Of a stretch of 12,781 nt of DNA, positions 1-5,724 are shown piece after piece (positions within the stretch are counted from its first letter, which is position 1; each line of letters opens with the position of its first letter). The stretch lies in assembly GCA_050742535.1 (NCBI GenBank), contig JBOGIQ010000159.1, positions 1-12,781 of the forward strand. Reading direction: 5' to 3'. The notes under the pieces were generated by a model that was not told the DNA's origin, did not search any database, and saw nothing but the letters and a program-made list of their open reading frames with translations. This DNA is from Gp6-AA40 sp050742535. GTDB lineage: Bacteria > Acidobacteriota > Vicinamibacteria > Vicinamibacterales > UBA2999. The position numbers and the translations under genes were made by a program.

Positions 1-126
1 GTCGAGTCCCATCCGAGCGCGCTGCTCATCCACAAAGGCGACCGGCTGGTCGCGTGCATCGGGGGACACAAGCGCGGTCTCCAGGTGTCGATGCTGACGG
101 CGATGCCGAGTTGGGCGGACGACTGA
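1..126 (+). CDS. C-terminal tail of an unidentified protein (partial)
   Basis: Frame 1 is open from the window edge for 41 codons and ends at TGA 124-126. The peptide includes SALLIHKGDRLVACIGG and ends PSWADD. A hydrophobic strand, a KGDRLV turn and a second hydrophobic strand look like the end of a folded domain, but I do not recognise the family. It converges on the ABC-F gene, leaving 24 bp between the two stop codons, which is a normal gene-to-gene arrangement. With only 41 codons in GC-rich DNA, chance openness cannot be excluded. The upstream sequence would decide. Confidence 0.35.
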   Translation, partial: VESHPSALLIHKGDRLVACIGGHKRGLQVSMLTAMPSWADD

Positions 127-150
127 GGCTCGCCAGTTTCATGACCGCGA

Positions 151-1812
151 CTACGCGTGGACGCCGGGAGCTTCGCGGCCGGTGCGCGCCACGTACTCTG
201 TGTAGGACCCCGGATAGAGATGCGGCTCCCGCTCGACGCCGCTTTCGCCGCCAAGTTCCAGCACGCGATTGCTCAGCGCCCGAAGGAACGCCCGGTCGTG
301 CGACACGAACAGCATCGTCCCGTCATAGTCCTTCAATGCGTCGATGAGCATTTCCTTCGTGAAGAGATCGAGGTGGTTCGTCGGCTCGTCGAGGACGAGG
401 AAGTTCGGCGGATCGAGCAGCATCCGCGCGAGGACGAGCCGCGTCTTCTCACCGCCCGACAAGGCCCGAATCTTCTTGCCGACGTCGTCGCCGGAAAACT
501 GAAAGGCGCCAGCGAGATTCCTGAGGACCCCGATCGATTCGTTGGGGAAATCGTGCTGCAGCTGCTCTTCGACGGTGAAATCCGGCTTGAGCAGATCGAA
601 CGCCTGCTGCGCGAAGTAACCCATCTTCAGGCTCGCGCCGGGCGTGACGCTGCCGGCGTCGGGCTTCAGGACGCCGGCGACCATTCGCAGCAGCGTCGTC
701 TTGCCGGCGCCGTTCTTGCCCATGACGCACCAGCGCTCGCCGCGGCGGATTGTCATATCGAATCCGTCGTAGATCACGCGCCGGCCACCTGTCCCGAGCG
801 ACGTCGAGGGATATGACTTCGACACATCCTCCAAAACGGCGACCTGGTCGCCCGAGCGCGGCGGCTTCCGGAAATCGAACTTCACCGCCTGGCGCTTCTT
901 CGGCAGCTCGATCTTTTCGATTTTCTCGAGCGCCTTGACGCGGCTCTGGACCTGCGCGGCCTTGGCGGCATGCGTCGAGAAGCGCTCGATGAAGCGCTGC
1001 TCCTTGGCCAGCATCGCCTGCTGACGGGCGTACGCGGCTTCCCGGTTCGCCTCGCGGATCGCCCGCTCCCGCTCGTAGAAATCGTAGTTGCCCGAATAGA
1101 CGGTGATCTCGCCGCCGTCGATCTCGGCGATCTTCGAGACGATGCGGTTCATGAATTCGCGGTCGTGCGAGGTCATCAACAGCGCGCCCGGCAGCGACTG
1201 GAGAAACTCTTCGAGCCAGATGATCGACTCGATGTCGAGATGATTCGTCGGCTCGTCCATCAGGAGGACGTCCGGCCGCCCCAGCAGCACGCGGGCCATC
1301 GCCACGCGCATCTTCCAGCCGCCTGAGAGCACGCCGACGTCGCCGTCGATCCGCTCGTCGTCGAACCCGAGGCCGTGGAGAACCTCGCGCGCCTGCGCTT
1401 CGAGCCCGTAGCCGCCTGAATGGTCGTATTCCTCCTGCACCTCGCCGAAGCGCTCCAGGATGCGGTCCAGGTCGCCGGCCTGTGCCGGGTCGCTCATCGC
1501 GTGCTGCAGCGCCTCGAGCTCGTGATGCAGATCGCCCAGGCGCCCGCTGCCGGCGATCGCCTCGTCCAGGACGGAACGGCCGGACATCTCTTCGACGTCC
1601 TGGCGGAAATAGCCGATGGACATCTTCTTCGGCACCGACACGTCGCCCTCGTCGGGCGACTCCTCGCCGGTGATCATCCGGAAGATCGTGGTCTTGCCGG
1701 CGCCGTTCGGGCCGACGAGCCCAACCTTTTCTCCCGGGTTGAGCTGGAAGGACGTCTCAACGAAGAGCACCTGCCGGCCGTATTGCTTGCTGATGCGGGA
1801 AAGAGAGAGCAC
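151..1812 (-). CDS. ABC-F family ATPase (ribosome-associated, duplicated ABC domains)
   Basis: This is a soluble protein with two ABC ATPase domains and no membrane segments. From the chosen GTG start it is 553 residues long, usual for ABC-F proteins. Domain 1 has Walker A GPNGAGKT (about 34-41), signature LSGGW (about 162) and Walker B LLMDEPTNHLD (about 183). A charged helical linker (about 240-320, with FIERFSTHAAKA) follows. Domain 2 has GKNGAGKT (about 365), LSGGE (about 451) and LVLDEPTNHLD (about 472). ABC-F proteins bind the ribosomal E site and ease stalled or antibiotic-blocked translation. The GTG at 1812 gives the family-typical start MLSLSRISKQYG. The ATG at 1917 would add a palindrome-encoded peptide (VRLKPDTTGG) and overlap the divergent S1 gene, so I rejected it. 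No strong ribosome binding site is visible. An odd 8-9 residue insert (PSTSLGTGG) precedes domain 2. The exact subfamily is not assigned. Confidence 0.96.
   Translation of the reverse strand: MLSLSRISKQYGRQVLFVETSFQLNPGEKVGLVGPNGAGKTTIFRMITGEESPDEGDVSVPKKMSIGYFRQDVEEMSGRSVLDEAIAGSGRLGDLHHELEALQHAMSDPAQAGDLDRILERFGEVQEEYDHSGGYGLEAQAREVLHGLGFDDERIDGDVGVLSGGWKMRVAMARVLLGRPDVLLMDEPTNHLDIESIIWLEEFLQSLPGALLMTSHDREFMNRIVSKIAEIDGGEITVYSGNYDFYERERAIREANREAAYARQQAMLAKEQRFIERFSTHAAKAAQVQSRVKALEKIEKIELPKKRQAVKFDFRKPPRSGDQVAVLEDVSKSYPSTSLGTGGRRVIYDGFDMTIRRGERWCVMGKNGAGKTTLLRMVAGVLKPDAGSVTPGASLKMGYFAQQAFDLLKPDFTVEEQLQHDFPNESIGVLRNLAGAFQFSGDDVGKKIRALSGGEKTRLVLARMLLDPPNFLVLDEPTNHLDLFTKEMLIDALKDYDGTMLFVSHDRAFLRALSNRVLELGGESGVEREPHLYPGSYTEYVARTGREAPGVHA
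784..811. repeat. Possible small repeat-derived insert inside the ABC-F gene
   Basis: On the minus strand, residues PSTSLGTGG interrupt the usual join between the VLEDVSKSY strand and the RRVIYDGFDMTI strand of the second ABC domain, where relatives have only one or two residues. The DNA (CCTCGACGTCGCTCGGG and its flank) resembles the small dispersed CTTCGAC...GCTCAGG-type repeats seen in many environmental genomes. That resemblance is from memory. The insert keeps the reading frame and sits in a surface turn, so the protein is probably still functional. Confidence 0.35.
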
Positions 1813-1854
1813 TAAGATTGATTTCAGTTTACCGCCACGGTTTCCCCCCGTAGT

Positions 1855-1872
1855 GTCCGGCTTCAGCCGGAC
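1855..1872. repeat. REP-like palindrome in the divergent intergenic region
   Basis: Two perfect 8-bp arms, GTCCGGCT (1855-1862) and AGCCGGAC (1865-1872), are separated by TC. The palindrome lies in the 77-bp gap between the divergent ABC-F and S1 genes, 17 bp before the S1 start. Translated spuriously it gives peptides such as VRLKPDTT or SGFSRT, which I recall as common products of a dispersed repeat in Vicinamibacteria-like genomes. It could act as a transcript-end or 5'-leader hairpin or as a mobile REP-type unit. Only one copy is in this window. Confidence 0.55.
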
Positions 1873-1880
1873 CCTCTGAT

Positions 1881-1884
1881 GGAG
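1881..1884 (+). promoter_or_regulatory. Ribosome binding site GGAG fixing the S1 gene start
   Basis: GGAG lies 5 nt before the GTG at 1890 and selects that start. The same GGAG is also codon 2 of a four-codon mini-ORF (ATG 1879 to TGA 1891-1893) whose stop overlaps the GTG start. Confidence 0.6.
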
Positions 1885-1889
1885 TCGCA

Positions 1890-3056
1890 GTGAGCGAAGA
1901 GGAAGAGGATTTCGCAACGATGTTCGAAGCGTCCGTCGTCAAGGCGCGTCGAGTCGCGCAGGGTCAGACGGTCGAGGGGACCATTGTGTCGATCGGGCCT
2001 GAGGTCGCCCTCGTCAGCATCGGCGGGAAGAGCGAAGCGCAGATTGACATTGCCGAGCTGAAGGACGACGACGGCGACATCGAGGTCTCGATTGGCGATC
2101 GCATTCAGGCCGTTGTCGTCTCGACCAGTGGCGGCATCATCCTGTCGCGCAAGGGCGTCCGCAATGCCGCAACCCAGCGCGAGCTCGCAAACGCATTCCA
2201 GGCCGGGCTCGCGGTGGAAGGCAAGGTCGAGAGCGTCAACAAGGGAGGCTATGAGGTCCGCGTCGCACGCGCCCGCGCCTTCTGCCCGCTCTCTCAGATC
2301 GATATCGTCCGCACCCCGGATCCGGCGGTGCACGTCGGGAAGACTTATACGTTCCGGATCATCGAGTACAGGGACGGCGGCAAGTCGGTCGTCGTGTCGC
2401 GGCGCAAGCAGCTCGAAGAGGAACAGCAGGCGAGCGCCGACGCGGCACGCGCGACAATCGTGGCCGGCGCGGTGCTGAGCGGCCGGGTCGTTTCCGTGCG
2501 CGACTTCGGCGCCTTCGTCGATCTGGGTGGCGGCATCCAGGGCCTTCTTCATGTGTCGGAAATGAGCTGGTCGCGCGTCGCCACCCCCGGCGAGGTCGTC
2601 GCCGCCGGCGATCAGATTACGGTCAAGGTTCTGCGCGTCGACGAGGGCACGGGCAAGATTGCGCTCGGACTGAAGCAGCTGCAGGACGATCCCTGGAGCA
2701 CCGTGGGCACGACGTACCAGGTAGGCCAGGTGCGGACCGGCCGCGTGACGCGGGTGGCCGACTTCGGCGTCTTCCTCGAGCTGCAGCCCGGTATTACCGG
2801 GCTGATGCCGTCCTCCGAAACCGGCCTGGACCGCGACGTGGACATGTCAAAGGCATTTCCCATCGGCAGCGAGCTGGAAGTGGCGGTGGTCGAGGCCGAC
2901 ACCAGCGGCCGGCGTATTCGCCTCAGCAGGAAAGCGGTGGCACAGCAGCGCGAGCAGGCCGAGCTGCGCGAGTATGCGGCGAGATCGGACGCCACGCCCG
3001 AGACACCGCTCGGATCGCTTGCCGACAAGCTGCGCGACGCCCTCAAGCGGCAGTGA
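1890..3056 (+). CDS. Four-S1-domain RNA-binding protein (ribosomal protein S1-like)
   Basis: This is a 388-residue protein made almost wholly of S1 (OB-fold) RNA-binding repeats at about 24-88, 104-171, 191-263 and 277-347. Repeats 3 and 4 are the most canonical, with the motifs RDFGAFVDLGGGIQGLLHVSE and ADFGVFLELQPGITGLMP. Repeat 1 is the most diverged. The acidic start (SEEEED) and the amphipathic C-terminal helix (LADKLRDALKRQ) fit soluble S1-like proteins. Classical S1 of proteobacteria has six repeats and about 560 residues. The four-repeat, roughly 390-residue form is usual in other phyla. It probably binds mRNA for translation initiation or RNA turnover. Whether it is the true ribosomal S1 cannot be told here, so no symbol is given. 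The GTG start is supported by GGAG 5 nt upstream. The gene diverges from the ABC-F gene and converges with module 1. Confidence 0.95.
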   Translation: MSEEEEDFATMFEASVVKARRVAQGQTVEGTIVSIGPEVALVSIGGKSEAQIDIAELKDDDGDIEVSIGDRIQAVVVSTSGGIILSRKGVRNAATQRELANAFQAGLAVEGKVESVNKGGYEVRVARARAFCPLSQIDIVRTPDPAVHVGKTYTFRIIEYRDGGKSVVVSRRKQLEEEQQASADAARATIVAGAVLSGRVVSVRDFGAFVDLGGGIQGLLHVSEMSWSRVATPGEVVAAGDQITVKVLRVDEGTGKIALGLKQLQDDPWSTVGTTYQVGQVRTGRVTRVADFGVFLELQPGITGLMPSSETGLDRDVDMSKAFPIGSELEVAVVEADTSGRRIRLSRKAVAQQREQAELREYAARSDATPETPLGSLADKLRDALKRQ

Positions 3057-3106
3057 GCGGCTTTTCGGCCACCAGGGTCGACGACGGTGATTTGTTCACC
3101 AACGCG

Positions 3107-3141
3107 GATCCCTGATCCCTGATCCCTGATCCCTGATCCCT
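3107..3141. repeat. Five perfect GATCCCT heptamers ending in the FecR 1 stop codon
   Basis: GATCCCT is repeated five times without error (3107-3113, 3114-3120, 3121-3127, 3128-3134, 3135-3141). The last copy runs into the minus-strand TAG stop of the module 1 FecR gene (3142-3140). The repeat fills most of the 83-bp gap between two converging genes. A small hairpin (GGTGA-TTTGT-TCACC, 3086-3100) lies beside it. No T-run typical of an intrinsic terminator follows. Confidence 0.9.
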
Positions 3142-4960
3142 AGTTCGGATCGGGCCTCCTGATCGCATCGATGACGATGTACTCGCGCGGCACCTGCGTC
3201 CGCTCCAGCCGCAATCCGAGCTGCTGCTCGAGCGCAGTGAACAGATTCGGCGCCGGCTGCACGCTCGACGGATTGTCGGCAATTTGAAGTGGATCGCCAG
3301 ATATGGCGCGGAACGGGTGGATCGTCTGTTCGACGAGAAACTCCAACGCGTAATTGAAACGCGTCGTGTTCGGAATGCCCGTCCGGTCGAACACGGGCGC
3401 CTCGAGGGTTCCCTGGAGCGGCGGCTTGCCTGCACCCGCGCCGACGAACATCCTGTTCGGTCCGTTGTCGGCGACGCCAAGCCCGCACGAACCGGTCGTT
3501 GCGTCACCGCGGCGGGCCGCGTCGAGATTCTGGCGCACCAGGTCCAATTGCCAGCGCGCAAAACCCGTTTCACCCAACCCCACCGGGCGCGGTGTGCCGT
3601 TGCACACCCCTTCCTTCATCTTGAGCCCACCCGGAGCGATGACGAGGTTGTACGCGGTCGTCTGCTCGGTTACGACGTGCGCCTTCAGGCCGAACCGCCG
3701 TTCGAGGAGCGCCCGCAGCATCGGACCGGACATCGAGGCGGCGTTGGCCGAGCAAAACTCTTTCGGGAGACCACGACCACCTTTAGAAATGCACGCGTCG
3801 TCTTTGTCCGCCGGCATATCCCCCGCAACCGCCTCGATCGTGTACCTCTCGGTGCGCATCCAGTCCGGCCCTCCGCGAACGCGCCGGCCGTCTTCGACGC
3901 CCTGCATGTTTAACGTGCCGGCTGCCAATTTTGAGAACGTGCGTCCACCAGGCACGATATCGTCCATAAACCACATCTCGACTTCCTGGTTCCATGACCG
4001 ATATCCATAGGCCGTCCGGATCAGCGTGGCAGGTGTCATGCACAGGGCATAGAAACGCCCCGGCGTCATGTAAACGGCGTTCGGGCCGGAGCCGCCACGC
4101 CCCGCACTCACTGTCGCCGGCAGGTTGTCGGGATCGCACGGCCTGACCGACGCTTCCTCGAACGTTTGCGATGCCGCGGCAGGAGCGCCACCCAGGGCGG
4201 TCGCTGCCGCCTGGTTCAGCGGCTGCAAACGGCCGGCGGTGTCGGCGATGGCTTTCTGGAACGCCGCGAGAACCGCACGATGTGCGTCCGCGCGGCGGCT
4301 CCAGGTGATGTCTTCCGTCAGCGGGCGCGAGACGATCGCTGAACTGGTGGTTACCTGTTCGCCGGGGCGCAGACGTTTTTCCACACTGCCGTCCCGAACC
4401 CGCACCTCGCCCTCGATGACCCCGACGCGAGAACCATCCCGACCAGCATTCACCAGCAATGCCGTGCCTTCGATCGCGACCGTCATGTCCTTCGTCCGCA
4501 CGTACAGGTGCCGGTCGGGTTTCTCGGCCGTGGTGACGATGATGTCGCCCTTCGTCAGGTCGATCTGAATGCCGTCAGCGGCCGGACCGACGGTCAACTC
4601 CGAATGCGCACGCATCTCCACACGCGAGTCGTCTGCGAGCGTGAACTGCAGGCCGTCAGCGCCTGCGGCATATACCCGCACGCCGCGCGGCCAGACCATC
4701 GCCCCGCCAATCGCGGCGACCACCAGCGCGGCTGCTGCAGCGAGGGCCCACGGTCGCGTCGAGAAGCGAGGAGCGGGCTGCCCCAGCTCCACGCTGCGGA
4801 CGGCCTCGGCAGGCACGTGACGGGCCTTCCAGCGCAGGCCGTTCCAGACGCGATCGAGCGCCCCGCGTTCCTCATCAGGAGGCGGCGCCCACTCGCGCAG
4901 CGAGTCGCCCACGTTGGCGAGCACGTCTCCGGCGCTGTTCGTCTGCTGTTCGCGTTTCAT
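3140..4960 (-). CDS. FecR-DUF3738 membrane anti-sigma-like protein, module 1
   Basis: This 606-residue protein is a predicted transmembrane partner of the ECF sigma factor just upstream. Residues 1-69 are a cytosolic head. Residues 71-90 (WALAAAAALV...GGAMVW) are a single helix. About 96-208 is a FecR domain (LADDSRVEMRAHSEL, LTKGDIIV, IEGEVRVRDG, LRPGEQV). About 211-245 is a helical linker (ITWSRRADAH). About 267-604 is TIGR03435/DUF3738 (FEEASVRPCDPDN, MTPGR, IRTAYGY, GGPDW, LLERRFGLKAH, IAPGGLKMK, FDRTGI, ALEQQLGLRLE, ending RRPDPN). Cysteines 275, 307, 453 and 492 match those of the other modules. Two more (390, 403) sit in a local insertion unique to this copy. The ATG overlaps the sigma stop as ATGA, with GGAG 7 nt upstream, so translation is probably coupled. 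FecR-type proteins regulate sigma factors. The DUF3738 role is unknown. Residues from about 64 on share near-identical DNA with module 3. Confidence 0.92.
   Translation of the reverse strand: MKREQQTNSAGDVLANVGDSLREWAPPPDEERGALDRVWNGLRWKARHVPAEAVRSVELGQPAPRFSTRPWALAAAAALVVAAIGGAMVWPRGVRVYAAGADGLQFTLADDSRVEMRAHSELTVGPAADGIQIDLTKGDIIVTTAEKPDRHLYVRTKDMTVAIEGTALLVNAGRDGSRVGVIEGEVRVRDGSVEKRLRPGEQVTTSSAIVSRPLTEDITWSRRADAHRAVLAAFQKAIADTAGRLQPLNQAAATALGGAPAAASQTFEEASVRPCDPDNLPATVSAGRGGSGPNAVYMTPGRFYALCMTPATLIRTAYGYRSWNQEVEMWFMDDIVPGGRTFSKLAAGTLNMQGVEDGRRVRGGPDWMRTERYTIEAVAGDMPADKDDACISKGGRGLPKEFCSANAASMSGPMLRALLERRFGLKAHVVTEQTTAYNLVIAPGGLKMKEGVCNGTPRPVGLGETGFARWQLDLVRQNLDAARRGDATTGSCGLGVADNGPNRMFVGAGAGKPPLQGTLEAPVFDRTGIPNTTRFNYALEFLVEQTIHPFRAISGDPLQIADNPSSVQPAPNLFTALEQQLGLRLERTQVPREYIVIDAIRRPDPN
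4611..4776 (-). repeat. Block nearly identical to module 3 (partner 9387-9552)
   Basis: This 166-bp stretch, which encodes the residues just before the membrane helix, the helix and the start of the FecR domain, matches 9387-9552 at 159 of 166 positions by eye, with no gaps. Within it, 38 bp (4675-4712) also match module 2 (7095-7132) exactly. Similarity stops abruptly at 4776, where the cytosolic head begins. Confidence 0.85.
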
Positions 4961-5517
4961 GACTTCTCTCCACTGTGCGCTCCCCTGTGCACTTCCCTGG
5001 GCCCACGAACGAGTTTCTTCAGTCGCGCGCGCACCCGGAAGAACCGAAGGGCGATCGCGCCGCGGGACGTCCGCAGGCGCCGGGCGATGTCGGCATCCGA
5101 GTACCCATGCACGTAGCGCAGGACCAGGATCTGAACCGCCTCGGGATTGAGCTGTGCGAGCGCTGCACGAAAGACGCGGTGGTGATCCTGATCAAAAATC
5201 GGGTTGCTGGCTGACGGCGATTCCAGCCCGTCAACTTCATGTGTGAATGTGAAGCGGCGGCGCGACCTGAGCACGTCGAGCGACATGTTGACCGCCGCGC
5301 GGTACAGGTAAGCCCGCGGATCTTTGCGGAAAACGACCGGCAGCTCCCGCTCGATCAACTTGAGAAAAATGGCCTGGACGATGTCTTCGGCTTCTTCCGG
5401 ACGCCCTGTCAGCGCTCGAGCCGTGCGATACACCATCGGCGAGAGCTGGCGGAAGAGCGTCTCGAAATCCTCGGCGTCGGGTTCCCGGCTCACGTCGGCC
5501 ACCGCGTTCATCGGCAT
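4957..5517 (-). CDS. ECF sigma factor, module 1
   Basis: This is a 186-residue sigma-70 family ECF sigma factor. Region 2 spans about 19-88 (LFRQLSPMVYRTARAL, EDIVQAIFLKL, AYLYRAAVNMSLDVLRSRRR). Region 4 spans about 113-168 (LAQLNPEAVQILVLRYVHGYSDADIARRL, then SRGAIALRFFRVRARLKK as the helix-turn-helix). There is no extra C-terminal domain. It would direct RNA polymerase to a dedicated promoter set and be held by the FecR protein encoded directly downstream. The ATG at 5517 has GGAG 6 nt upstream, and its stop overlaps the next start as ATGA. It is related to the sigma factors of modules 2 and 4 (shared VYRTA, RAAVN.SL.V.R) but more distant from them than they are from each other. A promoter-like pair (CCGTAAG, CGTCTA) lies just upstream, suggesting autoregulation. 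Confidence 0.94.
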   Translation of the reverse strand: MPMNAVADVSREPDAEDFETLFRQLSPMVYRTARALTGRPEEAEDIVQAIFLKLIERELPVVFRKDPRAYLYRAAVNMSLDVLRSRRRFTFTHEVDGLESPSASNPIFDQDHHRVFRAALAQLNPEAVQILVLRYVHGYSDADIARRLRTSRGAIALRFFRVRARLKKLVRGPREVHRGAHSGEKS

Positions 5518-5533
5518 TCGGGGCTCCGGTGTC

Positions 5534-5562
5534 TAGACGTGCGGCGGGGTTGATTCTTACGG
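5534..5562 (-). promoter_or_regulatory. Candidate ECF promoter of module 1 (CCGTAAG-N16-CGTCTA)
   Basis: On the minus strand, CCGTAAG (5562-5556), a 16-nt spacer and CGTCTA (5539-5534) are placed like -35 and -10 elements of an ECF promoter, ending 16 nt before the sigma start. The same two hexamer-length words with the same 16-nt spacing occur before the module 3 sigma gene, while the spacer itself differs. CGT..A-type -10 elements are common for ECF sigma factors. Confidence 0.6.
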
Positions 5563-5563
5563 G

Positions 5564-5720
5564 GGTCCTTAGTGCTTGGATCTTGGTTCCTGGTCCGTAC
5601 TTGGTCCTGGGTCCGTCCTTGGTTCCTGGTCCTTCGTCCATTCGGACCATGGACAAAGGACCAAGCACGGACCACTGACTAAGGACGGACCACGAACTAA
5701 GCACCAAGGACCAAGGACTA
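5564..5720. repeat. Degenerate GGTCCTT / GGACCAA repeat field with inverted halves
   Basis: The left half (5564-5640) is built from variants of CTTGGTCC. The right half (5649-5720) is built from the complement, GGACCAAG, so the region could fold into a long imperfect hairpin. The 17-mer GGACCAAGCACGGACCA (5658-5674) recurs exactly in the spacer before module 3. The field fills most of the 207 bp between the FecR 2 stop and the sigma 1 start and abuts the candidate -35 element. Confidence 0.85.
5628..5662. other. Stem-loop at the centre of the repeat field
   Basis: GGTCCTTCGTCCAT (5628-5641) pairs with ATGGACAAAGGACC (5649-5662) over 14 bp with one mismatch, which becomes a G-U pair in the minus-strand transcript. 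The 7-nt loop is 5642-5648. There is no T-run on either side, so it is not a classical terminator. It may still stop or protect the module 2 transcript. Confidence 0.6.
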
Positions 5721-5724
5721 TTGC

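Noticed and set aside
1813..1917. ATG at 1917 as ABC-F start (35 more residues)
   Set aside because: The added part is encoded by the palindrome and spacer, has no family match, and overlaps the divergent S1 gene. The GTG at 1812 gives the typical MLSLSRISKQYG start.
1890..3056. Calling the S1 gene rpsA
   Set aside because: Four-repeat S1 proteins include both ribosomal S1 and other RNA-binding proteins. The usual neighbour genes (cmk, ihf or sppA type) are not seen here.
3107..3141. CRISPR-like array
   Set aside because: The units are 7 bp, contiguous and without spacers, and no cas genes are present. It is a simple tandem repeat.
5628..5662. Intrinsic terminator
   Set aside because: The stem is good but there is no T-run after it on either strand, so it is reported only as a stem-loop.
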